A stretch of DNA of 49,929 bases from XYD12-FULL-36-8 sp964391015 (GCA_964391015.1 CAYMKU010000030.1:1-49929); one strand, 5' to 3'; shown: positions 35,227 through 44,631, counted from the first letter of the stretch. Notes: generated by a model not told the origin, from the letters alone. Numbers and translations: made by a program.

Positions 35227-36075
35227 ATGAAAAACAAATATTTACAATACTTACTATACTTTTTATTAATTGTTTTTTTGGTTGCAATTGCAAATATCAC
35301 TGTTAACTATTTTGTATCAGTATCACCTTTGCCTTTCCTCAAAATAGTTGGTGATGATAATACATGGATACTCTTTAATAGTAGTGTAATTGGTAGTATA
35401 ATTGGCGGTTTTGTAGCAGGCATAATCGCTTATCATATATCTAAAGCTCAAATAGAAAAAGAAAATGAAAACAATCTTCTTTACAGAAAATTGGAGTTGA
35501 AGTATTCAGTACAAGTTGATGTCAGTAGGAAAATTCTTGATATTATTGAAGCACTCTTAACGCAACACTATTTAGAAGCAAAATCCATTAAAAATATTTC
35601 TGAACAAATTGAAGAGTATAAAAAATATTTCATGAATAAAAATTCAATTAAAAACAAAGATAATCTTGTATCTCAGATGAAAGACTATTGTAGGAAAAAT
35701 TATGATATGCTTTTTGAAGAAACTGTGAGGGATTTTGATTACCAATTTAAATTGAATCATATATACTCATCTTATACCATCATTATACTTGAATATAAAT
35801 CATCATTCGAGAATATTCTAAATAAATTAACATCATTAAAAGATATCAAAATAGGTTTAAAGGAAATCTTCGGAACATTAATTCAGACTATTGAAGACGA
35901 AAAAAATATTAAAGAAATTGATTATTCCACTATGCTTAATCTTATCAATGTTTTTAGAAAAAAAGTAAATCTTTTAATTTATGAACTCACTTGTTTCAAT
36001 GTTGATATACAGAATACGTTAGAGTTTCTTTTTAATGATAAAATAGCAAAGCCAGAATATCGTGAACAAATATAA
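35227..36075 (+). CDS. Two-helix membrane protein with a long coiled coil, unknown
   Basis: From the ATG at 35227 the protein has 282 residues; an in-frame TTG touches the previous stop at 35212. Two hydrophobic helices (LLYFLLIVFLVAIANITV; SVIGSIIGGFVAGIIAYHI) sit near the N-terminus with a short periplasmic loop between them. The remaining 200 residues are helical, charged and cytoplasmic. I recognise no catalytic motif. It may anchor the TPR-like partner at the membrane. The pair lies between repeats and an amidohydrolase in an accessory region, which would suit a defence or stress module; this is inference. Confidence 0.5.
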   Translation: MKNKYLQYLLYFLLIVFLVAIANITVNYFVSVSPLPFLKIVGDDNTWILFNSSVIGSIIGGFVAGIIAYHISKAQIEKENENNLLYRKLELKYSVQVDVSRKILDIIEALLTQHYLEAKSIKNISEQIEEYKKYFMNKNSIKNKDNLVSQMKDYCRKNYDMLFEETVRDFDYQFKLNHIYSSYTIIILEYKSSFENILNKLTSLKDIKIGLKEIFGTLIQTIEDEKNIKEIDYSTMLNLINVFRKKVNLLIYELTCFNVDIQNTLEFLFNDKIAKPEYREQI

Positions 36076-36235
36076 AACTCATAAAACCTCCTTAATAAGT
36101 AAAAATCAATCGTATATAATAGTACCGCTAAAAATTTCCACAGTGGGAATTACAAAAAAGATCTTTGTTAACACTTCAATTTAATTAGTGTTATATTAAT
36201 ATTATTCAAAATATTATCCATTACATGGAGTTCAC

Positions 36236-37894
36236 ATGCGTTTTATATTCCTCATTACAATCATCATTTCATTTGCAATTACAATGAGTTCAAATCCACC
36301 TTCAAGCAAAAAAGCATTCATCAACGGAAAAGTTTACACCGTAAATCCCAAACAACCGTTAGCCGAGGCAGTTCTAATCGAAGGTAATAAAATAAAGTTT
36401 ATCGGCTCAACAGAGGAAGTAAAAAACTTAGTTGATGCTTCTACCGAAGTGATTGACCTTAACGGAAAACTTATGCTCCCCGGATTTATAGATGATCATG
36501 TTCACTTTACAAGCGGCGGATTTTATCTTCAAGGAATTGATTTACGGGTTGCTAAATCAACTTCAGAGTTTAAGGAAATTATAAAAAAATATGCTGAAAA
36601 AAATAAGGGCAAATGGATAACCGGCGGCAATTGGGATCATGAAGCATGGGAAGTTAAAGATCTGCCAACCAAAGAAATGATTGACGAGTTTACAAAAAAT
36701 ACACCCGTATTCGTGGACCGCTTTGATGGACACATGGCACTTGCAAACTCTTATGCCTTAAAGCTCGCAAAGATTACAAAAGACACTCAAAGTCCTGAAG
36801 GCGGTTTAATTGTGAAAAATCCAAAGACAGGTGAACCAACTGGTGTACTTAAAGACAATGCGATGCAATTGGTTTATTCAATTATTCCACAGTCCACAAA
36901 AGAGGAAACATACAAAGCTGCATTAACAGCTCTTAATCATGTAAAGGAATTTGGAGTTACAAGTGTTCAGGATATTACTTACGCTCAAGATTTGTCAACC
37001 TATAAGAAATTGGAGAAAGAAGGTAAGCTGACTTGCAGAATTTATACTCGTATGCCGATAGCAGAGTATAAAAAATTAGTTAAGGATAAAATTAAAGTCG
37101 GTTACGGAAGTGAAAAGCTAAAGCTTGGTTCCCTTAAAGGATTTGCAGATGGTTCGCTTGGTTCAAGCACTGCATGGTTCTTTGAACCGTATAATCAAGA
37201 TACAACAACATCAGGTTTAGCAATGGATATTGTTACTGATGGAAGCTTACGTCAGTGGTCGCTTGATGCAGATAAAAATGGTTTACAGCTTTCTGTCCAT
37301 GCAATCGGAGATAAAGCAAACAACTATATGCTTAATCTTTATCAGGAAATTATTGCTAAAAATCCTAAGTGGGATAGAAGGTTCAGGATTGAACACGCAC
37401 AGCATGTTAGGTTTGATGATATTCCCCGCTTTGCAAAGCTTGGTGTGATTGCTTCAGTTCAGCCATATCATTGTATTGATGATGGTGTTTGGGCTGAAAA
37501 GAGAATTGGACCTGAAAGGATTAAATACACTTATCCTTTCCGAACTTTTTTAGATGATAATGTTATGCTCTGCTTCGGCACTGATTGGACAGTTGCACCT
37601 ATCAATCCCCTGCTTGGAATTTATACCGCAGTTACCCGCAGAACTTTAGACGATAAAAACCCGAATGGCTGGATTCCAGAACAAAAAATTACTGTTGCAG
37701 AAGCAATAAAGTGTTACACAATAAATAATGCTTTTGCTGCCTTTGAAGAAAATATCAAAGGAAGTATTGAAGTCGGAAAGCTTGCAGATTTAGTTGTGTT
37801 GAACGAAGATATTCTAACGATTGACCCCGTGAAGATTAAGGATGTGAAAGTTGATATGACAGTGTTCGATGGAAATATTATTTATAAAAGGTAA
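36236..37894 (+). CDS. Secreted amidohydrolase, YtcJ-like (Amidohydro_3)
   Basis: The 552-residue protein has a signal peptide (FLITIIISFAITMSS). The metal-site start LPGFIDDHVHFTSGGF, then GGNWDHEAWE, the region ADGSLGSSTAWFFEPY, SVHAIGDKANN, RIEHAQHV and FGTDWTVAPINPLLGIYTAV are as in YtcJ-type hydrolases, which cut amide or related bonds with bound zinc. The substrate is unknown. GGAG precedes the ATG. The stop codon is 4 bases before the first palindrome that brackets the DUF559 gene. Confidence 0.88.
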   Translation: MRFIFLITIIISFAITMSSNPPSSKKAFINGKVYTVNPKQPLAEAVLIEGNKIKFIGSTEEVKNLVDASTEVIDLNGKLMLPGFIDDHVHFTSGGFYLQGIDLRVAKSTSEFKEIIKKYAEKNKGKWITGGNWDHEAWEVKDLPTKEMIDEFTKNTPVFVDRFDGHMALANSYALKLAKITKDTQSPEGGLIVKNPKTGEPTGVLKDNAMQLVYSIIPQSTKEETYKAALTALNHVKEFGVTSVQDITYAQDLSTYKKLEKEGKLTCRIYTRMPIAEYKKLVKDKIKVGYGSEKLKLGSLKGFADGSLGSSTAWFFEPYNQDTTTSGLAMDIVTDGSLRQWSLDADKNGLQLSVHAIGDKANNYMLNLYQEIIAKNPKWDRRFRIEHAQHVRFDDIPRFAKLGVIASVQPYHCIDDGVWAEKRIGPERIKYTYPFRTFLDDNVMLCFGTDWTVAPINPLLGIYTAVTRRTLDDKNPNGWIPEQKITVAEAIKCYTINNAFAAFEENIKGSIEVGKLADLVVLNEDILTIDPVKIKDVKVDMTVFDGNIIYKR

Positions 37895-37898
37895 GCCA

Positions 37899-37979
37899 CC
37901 CTCACCTTAATCCTCTCCCAGAGGGAGAGGAAACTTTTTATTCCTTCTCCCTTTGGGAGAAGGTTAGGATGAGGGATTC
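37899..37979. repeat. Palindromic repeat left of the DUF559 gene
   Basis: An 81-bp unit: outer ccctcacc... and ...gatgaggg arms, with two perfect hairpins inside, cctctccc/gggagagg (loop aga) and ccttctccc/gggagaagg (loop ttt). It shares the ccctcacc start and the gggagagg hairpin with the 54-nt repeats in the secreted-protein genes. The right copy at 38344-38423 is nearly identical; the main difference is in the stretch between the two hairpins. Confidence 0.8.
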
Positions 37980-38004
37980 GCCCTAATCTAACATTAGCGG
38001 ATAG

Positions 38005-38355
38005 ATGAATCATCTAACCAAATATGCAAGACTACTCAGAAAAAATTTAACCAAAGAGGAAAGAATTCTTTGGCATAATTTGCGTTCAAGAATGTTCCTT
38101 GGGTACAAATTTAGAAGACAAAAACCAATTGGGGAATATATCGTTGACTTTTTATGCTTTGAAAAGAAATTAATAGTTGAATTAGACGGCAGTCAACACA
38201 ATAAAGATGATAGCATAAAGAGAGATATGACAAGAGATAACCTCCTCACAAAAAACGGATTTAGAATTTTAAGGTTTTGGAATACTGATATTACAACTAA
38301 TTTGAATGGCGTGTTGATGAAAATAAAAGAAGAATTGGAAATACCCTCACCTTAA
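38005..38355 (+). CDS. DUF559 endonuclease-domain protein inside a pair of repeats
   Basis: The 116-residue protein is of the Vsr/DUF559 class with a PD-(D/E)xK core: Asp48 (YIVDFLCFE), Glu59 and Asp61 (LIVELDGSQH) and a helix after. The N-terminus ARLLRKNLTKEERILWHNLR is typical. The nuclease is single-domain, without methylase or DNA-binding partner. Its last residues, Pro-Ser-Pro, and its stop TAA are read from the palindromic repeat that begins at 38344. Together with the left copy at 37899-37979 it forms a compact unit of about 525 bp. Homing or mismatch-type DNA cutting is possible; no substrate is known. Confidence 0.8.
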   Translation: MNHLTKYARLLRKNLTKEERILWHNLRSRMFLGYKFRRQKPIGEYIVDFLCFEKKLIVELDGSQHNKDDSIKRDMTRDNLLTKNGFRILRFWNTDITTNLNGVLMKIKEELEIPSP

Positions 38356-38423
38356 TCCTCTCCCAGAGGGAGAGGAGATATTAATTCCTTCTCCCTTTGG
38401 GAGAAGGTTAGGATGAGGGATTC
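38344..38423. repeat. Palindromic repeat right of the DUF559 gene
   Basis: An 80-bp direct copy of the left repeat. The bases ccctcacctTAA give the last codons and the stop of the DUF559 gene, and the final bases overlap the stop (TGA on the other strand, 38422-38424) of the PorV-like gene. Both flanking genes are therefore trimmed exactly to the repeat. Confidence 0.8.
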
Positions 38424-39321
38424 AGAATTTAAATTGAACTGAAAACAAATTAGCACTTCCTAAACCAAGTGTGAAAGGAAGAAAAGCATAATCAAAACCA
38501 AGGTTACCCCACCGTAAACCTAAGCCACCAGTAAAACCACGTGATTCATATCCTGTTTGATAGCCGACTCGCAAAGCAATTAGCTTATCATACAAAACTT
38601 CAGCACCAAGATTGAAGTGAACATCATCTGCATCAAGATATTTCTGCAATTCAAGAACTGAGATCACATCAAATTTATTTTCCCCCAGATCAAAATCATA
38701 TGCACCTCCAATTCTAAATTCGGCTGGAAGTTTTGTTTTTTCGTTTCTCAAAGCATTCATTGAACCAAGATTTTTAATTACAGCTGAGGCAGATAAGTTT
38801 TGAATTGGTGTTAAGTAATTAACTCCAACATCAAAACCAAAACCGGTAGCTTCATCTGCGAGCATGCCTTCGTATAAATATTTTCCGGTCAACCCAACAG
38901 AAATTTCATTACTAATATTAAATGCAGTTGATAAACTGGCAGAGAAATAATTTGCATCAAAAGTTGATTCGGGTTCGCCAGGCTTCATTCTTACTTCAAT
39001 ATCGCTGACACTTGTTACATTAACACCTACAGCAAACGGAGCTCCGAAGATAAAAGACTTTACACCGAGCATTTCACTTCTTACATCTTGTATCCATTCA
39101 TTATGCATGAATAAAATTTCGCTATGTTCATTTAAAGCTAATTTGGCGGGATTATAATGTAAGGCAGTCAAATCATTCGAACCCGCCGCACCAGCATCTG
39201 CCATTGCAATATTGCGGGCACCAAATCCAAACTTTAGAAATGATAAACCGGAGTTACCTGCTGATTGAGAAAACATCAGACTGTAAAATAAAACACTAAT
39301 GATTAAAACTTTTTTGATCAT
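38422..39321 (-). CDS. PorV/PorQ family outer-membrane protein
   Basis: The 299-residue protein has a signal peptide and the opening GLSFLKFGFGARNIAMADAG, then LTALHYNPAKLA, which mark the PorV/PorQ (UPF0164-like) beta-barrel family linked to type IX secretion. Repeated beta strands with alternating residues fill the rest, ending in SVQFKF with a C-terminal aromatic. It is the last gene of an operon with a second PorV-like protein and a propeller protein. Its stop overlaps the palindrome at 38344-38423. Confidence 0.82.
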   Translation of the reverse strand: MIKKVLIISVLFYSLMFSQSAGNSGLSFLKFGFGARNIAMADAGAAGSNDLTALHYNPAKLALNEHSEILFMHNEWIQDVRSEMLGVKSFIFGAPFAVGVNVTSVSDIEVRMKPGEPESTFDANYFSASLSTAFNISNEISVGLTGKYLYEGMLADEATGFGFDVGVNYLTPIQNLSASAVIKNLGSMNALRNEKTKLPAEFRIGGAYDFDLGENKFDVISVLELQKYLDADDVHFNLGAEVLYDKLIALRVGYQTGYESRGFTGGLGLRWGNLGFDYAFLPFTLGLGSANLFSVQFKF

Positions 39322-39339
39322 ATCTTTTGAAACTTGTTT

Positions 39340-40350
39340 CTAAAATTTTGCGCTTAAACCAACAATGTGTCTGTCATAAGGAGAATACTGCTCAATCATA
39401 AATGCATAATCCACACCGAAGACTATACCCCCAAATTCTTTAAAGTATGAAAATCCCATAGCTGGTTTTGCGGGATAATCACTATTGCTTAGATTAAGTT
39501 GATCAATTCCTCCACGAACATAAAGATTTTCTATAAGATTATACTCAGCACCAAACCGTATAATATTTGTTTCAGCATTGCTGTTTTCAAATTCAGCTGA
39601 AGCAATTAAACCCAAAGTTTTATTTCTATAACTTACTCCAATTTTTTTCAACACAGGAAATTTATCCTCGGTAGTTGAACCTTGCAATTCATAAACTGGC
39701 GCAGTATCCCACTTGTATTTACTGTTTAAATCAGAAATCATAAGAGAGACATTCCATTTTTCATTCACCCGGTACAATGCTCCGAGATCAAATCCCACCG
39801 AATTGGTATTAATTTCTTTGTATAGTTTGTAGTAATAAAATTTAACTCCAATACCAATACTAAACTTTTCAGAAAACTTGTTTGCAAGCCCAAGAAAAAA
39901 CTGATTTTCGGAAGTGGAAAGATCGCCTGTTTTAATTCCATTACCATCTCTGCCATCAATTTTACTTACACCTGCGTTAATAATTCCGATTGATACTCCT
40001 GCTGTTGCTCTTGGTTTAGAATTGTCAGTTAATGAATCTTTCGCAGAATAAAATTCAAACCGTCTCGTAAAATTTAAAAAGTTTAATGACCTATCTAATG
40101 ATAAAAACGAGTAAGATGTTTGAAAGGAGTTATTTTCTTGATAAACAATTAAAGCTGGATTATAATATGACACAAGATTGCCTTCGACAATTGATGACAT
40201 TGCATTCCCCATACCAATTCCTCTTGCACCAAACCCCATGCGGCTGAATGCTCCCGGCATGCTAGAAATTTTACTGAACTTCGGTTGTGCAATGCCAATT
40301 AGCGGAATCAAAATCAATATTGCTGAAAATTTATAAACGAACTTATTCAT
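39340..40350 (-). CDS. PorV/PorQ family outer-membrane protein
   Basis: The 336-residue protein has a signal peptide, then FSRMGFGARGIGMGNAMSS and LVSYYNPALIVYQ, again the PorV/PorQ start. Beta-barrel strands follow and the protein ends with a C-terminal Phe (VGLSAKF). It lies one base past the stop of the propeller gene and 18 bases before the next PorV-like gene, so the two are made together. They are clearly paralogues but not recent copies. Confidence 0.8.
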   Translation of the reverse strand: MNKFVYKFSAILILIPLIGIAQPKFSKISSMPGAFSRMGFGARGIGMGNAMSSIVEGNLVSYYNPALIVYQENNSFQTSYSFLSLDRSLNFLNFTRRFEFYSAKDSLTDNSKPRATAGVSIGIINAGVSKIDGRDGNGIKTGDLSTSENQFFLGLANKFSEKFSIGIGVKFYYYKLYKEINTNSVGFDLGALYRVNEKWNVSLMISDLNSKYKWDTAPVYELQGSTTEDKFPVLKKIGVSYRNKTLGLIASAEFENSNAETNIIRFGAEYNLIENLYVRGGIDQLNLSNSDYPAKPAMGFSYFKEFGGIVFGVDYAFMIEQYSPYDRHIVGLSAKF

Positions 40351-40351
40351 A

Positions 40352-41938
40352 TTACTGCATAACTATAATTTTTCCGTAAAGAGGATCCCTATCGCCAATG
40401 TCAATTCGATAAAAATAAACACCATTAGGAACAATGTTAGCTGAATCATCTTTCCCATCCCACATTACTCTTTCAATGTCTGAAGAAATATTTCTCGGAG
40501 CGTTTTGAATTATTGTTCTCACATAGTTCATAGCAAAATCATATATTCTAATTGTTACGTTAGTGGTAATTCCATCAGTAGTATATTTAAATTTTAATCC
40601 TTCATCAATTCTCGGTGAGTATGGGTTTGGAAAGACATAAGCTTCATCCTTGGATATTAACGGAATGGAAGCAAAATAAACTTTCCATTTCCCTTCCCAC
40701 ATTGTTCCTGGAACCTCAGTGATTTTTGCTAAACCATCAGCAGAGCCAAGCCACACATCATTACCTTGTGAAGCAGCCGAGTTAAAAAAGTTTGTTGTAA
40801 CAGCTAACTTTGACTGCTCATCGTATATCGAATTTGGAAGAATCCAAGTTAATCCTTTATTATTAGTTCTGAAAGCACCATTATCACTTGGAGCTATCAC
40901 ATTATTATACTTAAAACCAAAATTATGTACTTTCTCATCTTCTAAAAATGTTTGCCATGTTTCTCCATCATCAGTGGTAGAACTAACTCCGTAAAATTCA
41001 GTCTGACCTTCCGCTTTCCCAGTCGCAGCCCAAAGAGTTTGATCATAGGTATTCATCCCAAGCCCAACAACGAAATTACCACTAATCGGAAACGACTGAT
41101 TGAGATGATTAAATTTTCTCCAACTTATTCCTTTATCAGTCGATTTATTAATTCCCCCAGCTGTTCCTACATAAAGCGTTGAATCATTTATGGAGATTAC
41201 TGAAAATCCCCGATGGTTCAGATAACTTTCCTTCCCAAATTTACCAGCAACAGGTTGAAGAGAAAACCTTATCGTATCATTTGGTGATATAGTCCCCAGT
41301 GAATCAGATGGTAAAAGCACCCGCTGCCATGTATTTCCCATATCTGTACTTTTTCTCAGACCACCTGCATATGTCGTAATCCAAACAGTATTCGGTGTAA
41401 AGGCAATATCATAGATTATATTCTGAACTGCAACAGTAACAGGGAGTGCACGAACCTTAGGAAGATTTATTCCGTCATTTATTCCGTAAACAATTAATGA
41501 ATCTCCTGGATCATCTACGGGTTGCGGAATCGTACGCCAAGTTATCCCGTTATCAATTGTAAAACGTAATCCACTACCGACAGGTAAACTGTTATTATCT
41601 ACTTTTATTGAGTGTGCAGTTGCAGCCCAAAATGTACCTGAATACTTATCAAACCCAATTGCTGAAACACTCTCGGTTCCAAAAGCTAGCGTTTGATAAA
41701 AGTTTGTCCATGACATTCCTCTATCACTTGAAAAGCTAATGCCTCTACTTGTGCCAAGCCAAATGGTATCGTTTAATGTTAAGATATCTGTGATGTAGTT
41801 ACTAGCCGGATTATCTGTCGATATTTTCTGCAATAGAGATTTTTCAATGATATCATATGACTCCGGTCTTACCTGCGCGAATAAATGAAAAGAAATAACT
41901 ACTATAAATAATAAAAAGAAGATAATTTTGCGAATCAT
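40352..41938 (-). CDS. Secreted propeller protein with FlgD-like tail
   Basis: The 528-residue protein has a signal peptide (FFLLFIVVISFHLFAQ), then BNR/sialidase-like blades (SSDRGMSWTNFY, FTIDNGITWRTIP, KSTDMGNTWQRV, KSTDKGISWRKF, STTDDGETWQTF, RTNNKGLTWIL). The C-terminal part is an FlgD-Ig-like domain (VFPNPYSPRIDEGLKFKYTT ... VTIRIYDFAMN ... GVYFYRIDI), used for export and attachment like type IX tails. It overlaps the lipoprotein gene by 4 bases and precedes the PorV-like genes. Similar groupings of PorV-like proteins with such a cargo support type IX delivery. Confidence 0.82.
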   Translation of the reverse strand: MIRKIIFFLLFIVVISFHLFAQVRPESYDIIEKSLLQKISTDNPASNYITDILTLNDTIWLGTSRGISFSSDRGMSWTNFYQTLAFGTESVSAIGFDKYSGTFWAATAHSIKVDNNSLPVGSGLRFTIDNGITWRTIPQPVDDPGDSLIVYGINDGINLPKVRALPVTVAVQNIIYDIAFTPNTVWITTYAGGLRKSTDMGNTWQRVLLPSDSLGTISPNDTIRFSLQPVAGKFGKESYLNHRGFSVISINDSTLYVGTAGGINKSTDKGISWRKFNHLNQSFPISGNFVVGLGMNTYDQTLWAATGKAEGQTEFYGVSSTTDDGETWQTFLEDEKVHNFGFKYNNVIAPSDNGAFRTNNKGLTWILPNSIYDEQSKLAVTTNFFNSAASQGNDVWLGSADGLAKITEVPGTMWEGKWKVYFASIPLISKDEAYVFPNPYSPRIDEGLKFKYTTDGITTNVTIRIYDFAMNYVRTIIQNAPRNISSDIERVMWDGKDDSANIVPNGVYFYRIDIGDRDPLYGKIIVMQ

Positions 41939-42738
41939 TGAACTTGTATAAAATGGGTGATGATATTACTTAATTTTTTCCCTCTATCTATTGCTCGGAA
42001 GATGAACTTCCATTGCCCGCTATCAGCAGTAATTCCAAAAGAATTCTTGTACGAATAAATTCCATCTTGAGGAGTTTGATCTCCAAATACGTCATAGTTC
42101 CCGTCATCATGCATAAGAAATTTTGTTTCCCCTTCTTGGTCAACTTGGCTCCCATCTGGTCGGAACAATTCAAAATATACTTTCTCAACGTCATTCAGAC
42201 CATTTGAATCACTTGCAAAGACGCTAAATATAAATGTGAATCCTCTGGCAATTGTATCAGGAATAGCTAGATTTGAAATTATTGGCGGAATATTAGTCTG
42301 CCCATTATCATACTTAAATTTTTGAATGGCAACCTGCTTGGTTATTTTGTTTTTATCTTGCGCAAAATAGTTAATTGTGTAAACGCCTATTGGATAAAAT
42401 TCACTAAGCGGGAATTTATTTGAAAAGGTATTATCTCCTAACACAAAATCACCATTCTCTATTTTGCCGTTATCAAGTAGGCTAAAAGAATTTTTGTTCA
42501 GTTTGCTTCCATCGGATGCATAAATATCTGCAAAAACGCTTCGCAAATCCGCTGACTTATTGAATGTAATTGTTATCAGTAACAATGAATCGTTAGGTAT
42601 ATATTTTACTGAATCAATAGTTCTAACCCCGGTAACCTGATAAAGTGCAGGGCTTTGATCAACCAACAAATCAAAATCTTTTTCGCATCCGAAATATATT
42701 ACTGAAATACAAAGACTTGCTAAGAATATTTTTTTCAT
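41935..42738 (-). CDS. Lipoprotein with Ig-like domains
   Basis: The protein has 267 residues from the ATG at 42738 (a TTG at 42747 would add three). The lipobox is IYFGCEKDF (Cys18). The rest contains two beta-sandwich-like regions (LLITITFNKSADLRSVFADIY; NGLNDVEKVYFELFRPDGSQV), as in choice-of-anchor or bacterial Ig-like repeats. No catalytic motif appears. Coupled by a 4-base overlap to the propeller gene, it may be the surface partner of that protein. Confidence 0.65.
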   Translation of the reverse strand: MKKIFLASLCISVIYFGCEKDFDLLVDQSPALYQVTGVRTIDSVKYIPNDSLLLITITFNKSADLRSVFADIYASDGSKLNKNSFSLLDNGKIENGDFVLGDNTFSNKFPLSEFYPIGVYTINYFAQDKNKITKQVAIQKFKYDNGQTNIPPIISNLAIPDTIARGFTFIFSVFASDSNGLNDVEKVYFELFRPDGSQVDQEGETKFLMHDDGNYDVFGDQTPQDGIYSYKNSFGITADSGQWKFIFRAIDRGKKLSNIITHFIQVQ

Positions 42739-42785
42739 TATTACCAAAATCTAACTGTTATAGTCATAACTCAAGGTAAAATTTA

Positions 42786-43796
42786 TTATCCTAATGGACT
42801 AATAATTATTGGATTGGGCGAAAATGAAAGCAGTAAAATGATGAAGCTGACATATCCCAGGATCATTCTTTTTGTATCGAGTGATTCCTCATCACTTATT
42901 GGTGGGTGCTTAAGCCGAATCACAAAATAAAGTACTAACGCCCAAAATAACCAACCGCTCCAGCCAATATTTAGGTTTAGTTCAAGCATAGAATCAACGA
43001 ATCCGCTGATTCCAAAAATAAAAAGAAAAACAAAAGCAATAACAGCAATTTTAAAATGATTTTTTTCGCCAAACATCGTGTACGAAATATGCCCTCCGTC
43101 AAGTTGTCCGACTGGAAGCATGTTCATAGCGGTAATAAGCAAACCAAACCAACCAACGCATAAGAAAGGATAATGATAAATTTCTGACATTGGAGGAAAG
43201 AATTGAGAACTGCCTACAAATAAAAATTTAAAGAAAGAAAAAAGAATTGTATCTCCAAAAATTAGTTTTAATCCACTTGAACCATATTCGGCAGAAAAAT
43301 AATCGGGATGAATAGATAAAATATAAGACTCACCTGGAATGTGCTGAAAACCGTAAGTCAAGACTATTAAGCTTGCTATGAATCCAGTAATTGGGCCCGC
43401 TATTCCAATATCAAACATTGCTTTTTTAGTTCTAACCGGTGAAACAGTTTTAATAACTGCTCCCATTGTCCCAAAATTTATGAATCCTGTTATAGGAGGA
43501 AACGGAATATAATAAGGAAGAGTTGCATCAACTTTATGATATTTTGCAGCAAAATAATGCCCAAATTCATGGCATGTAATAATAAAAAGAATAGAAAGAG
43601 AATACGGTAACCCCCTAAGTAATGTCTCAAATGAGTATGGACCAATTTGAGCTGTAGTCCACTCTACACCTGCAATAGTTGTAGTAATAAAGGTAATAAT
43701 CAACAAACTAATATGAAGCCAGTATCTTTTCTTCTTCGGTTGATTGATTATCTTCGTGAAGTGTAATGAGGAGTCAGTCGAGTAAGAGTCGGACAT
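42786..43796 (-). CDS. Site-2 protease family (M50) membrane protein
   Basis: The 336-residue protein has several membrane helices. HEFGH at 76-80 gives two zinc ligands and the catalytic Glu77; the third ligand comes from LPVGQLDGGH later. The intervening segment TMGAVIKTVSPVRTKKAMFDIGIAGPITGF is usual for the group. Such proteases cut within membrane helices of regulators or small proteins. No PDZ domain is visible. It starts one base past the DUF1207 stop, and no target is evident nearby. Confidence 0.87.
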   Translation of the reverse strand: MSDSYSTDSSLHFTKIINQPKKKRYWLHISLLIITFITTTIAGVEWTTAQIGPYSFETLLRGLPYSLSILFIITCHEFGHYFAAKYHKVDATLPYYIPFPPITGFINFGTMGAVIKTVSPVRTKKAMFDIGIAGPITGFIASLIVLTYGFQHIPGESYILSIHPDYFSAEYGSSGLKLIFGDTILFSFFKFLFVGSSQFFPPMSEIYHYPFLCVGWFGLLITAMNMLPVGQLDGGHISYTMFGEKNHFKIAVIAFVFLFIFGISGFVDSMLELNLNIGWSGWLFWALVLYFVIRLKHPPISDEESLDTKRMILGYVSFIILLLSFSPNPIIISPLG

Positions 43797-43797
43797 A

Positions 43798-44631
43798 TTA
43801 AAGTTCTAAGTTAAATCCTATTGACGAATACTTTTCAGCTATATCGAAGTATTCTCCGTGAATACTTTTGCCCGAAAGATAAGAAAATCTAATGCTAAAA
43901 CCTCTGGAGTCGGGATTACCAAATTTCAATCCTGCAACAAGTGAATTACTGCCTGAGAATTTATCAATTTTGCCAAGCTTAAAATCATAAGCAACAAAGG
44001 GACTAAAAATAGCAAAGCCCATATCAGGTAAATAATAATCAAACCCAGCTTGATAAATTTCTTTTCCCAAATATTCAGGTGTAACATTAAATATATAGGT
44101 AAAGCCCGCATATAGTCTTAAAGTTTCGATTTTATAAAATGGAAAGATTTCCACAAACTCTCTACTGTAAACCTGTGGAGTTCTACCATCGCGCCATGAA
44201 CTTGTTCTGTGATCGAAGTGTCCATCAACAAAGTGAGCGCTGATATGACTAAGGCGAAATCGAAAGCCATACTCATTAGTACCTTTATTCATTTTATATG
44301 CTGCATTAATACCGAACAAATAATCTATTGCATCGACAGGAAAATGAAAATCTCTTTCACTTCTCAACCGAGAATATGTGAAGAAATCCGTTCCAAAAGA
44401 CAAAGAGCAGTTTTCATTGGTCATTAAATAAATATCCCTCGATATTCCAACATTCAACTGAAGCTCGCTTCTGCCAATTAGAAATTCAAATCCAGCTTTT
44501 GGCTCAATTACATTTGCTGTGAATGGTTGAATGTTCAAATCAGCAGGAAACCATTCTTGCTTGACTTGCGGATGAATACTGCTTATTAATATCATTACAT
44601 AGATCAAAATCTCAGCTGAAAGTTTTATCAT
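43798..44631 (-). CDS. DUF1207-family protein
   Basis: The 277-residue protein has a signal peptide. EWFPADLNIQPFTANVIEPK at about 26-45 and GFRFRLSHISAHFVDGHFD are the DUF1207 wording. The family is widespread in Bacteroidota and predicted to be an outer-membrane beta-barrel; function is not known. It is the first gene of a two-gene unit with the site-2 protease, with stop and start one base apart. Confidence 0.8.
   Translation of the reverse strand: MIKLSAEILIYVMILISSIHPQVKQEWFPADLNIQPFTANVIEPKAGFEFLIGRSELQLNVGISRDIYLMTNENCSLSFGTDFFTYSRLRSERDFHFPVDAIDYLFGINAAYKMNKGTNEYGFRFRLSHISAHFVDGHFDHRTSSWRDGRTPQVYSREFVEIFPFYKIETLRLYAGFTYIFNVTPEYLGKEIYQAGFDYYLPDMGFAIFSPFVAYDFKLGKIDKFSGSNSLVAGLKFGNPDSRGFSIRFSYLSGKSIHGEYFDIAEKYSSIGFNLEL

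Noticed and set aside
37230..37448. A 72-codon frame inside the amidohydrolase gene
   Set aside because: It is an alternate-frame shadow of a gene with clear motifs.
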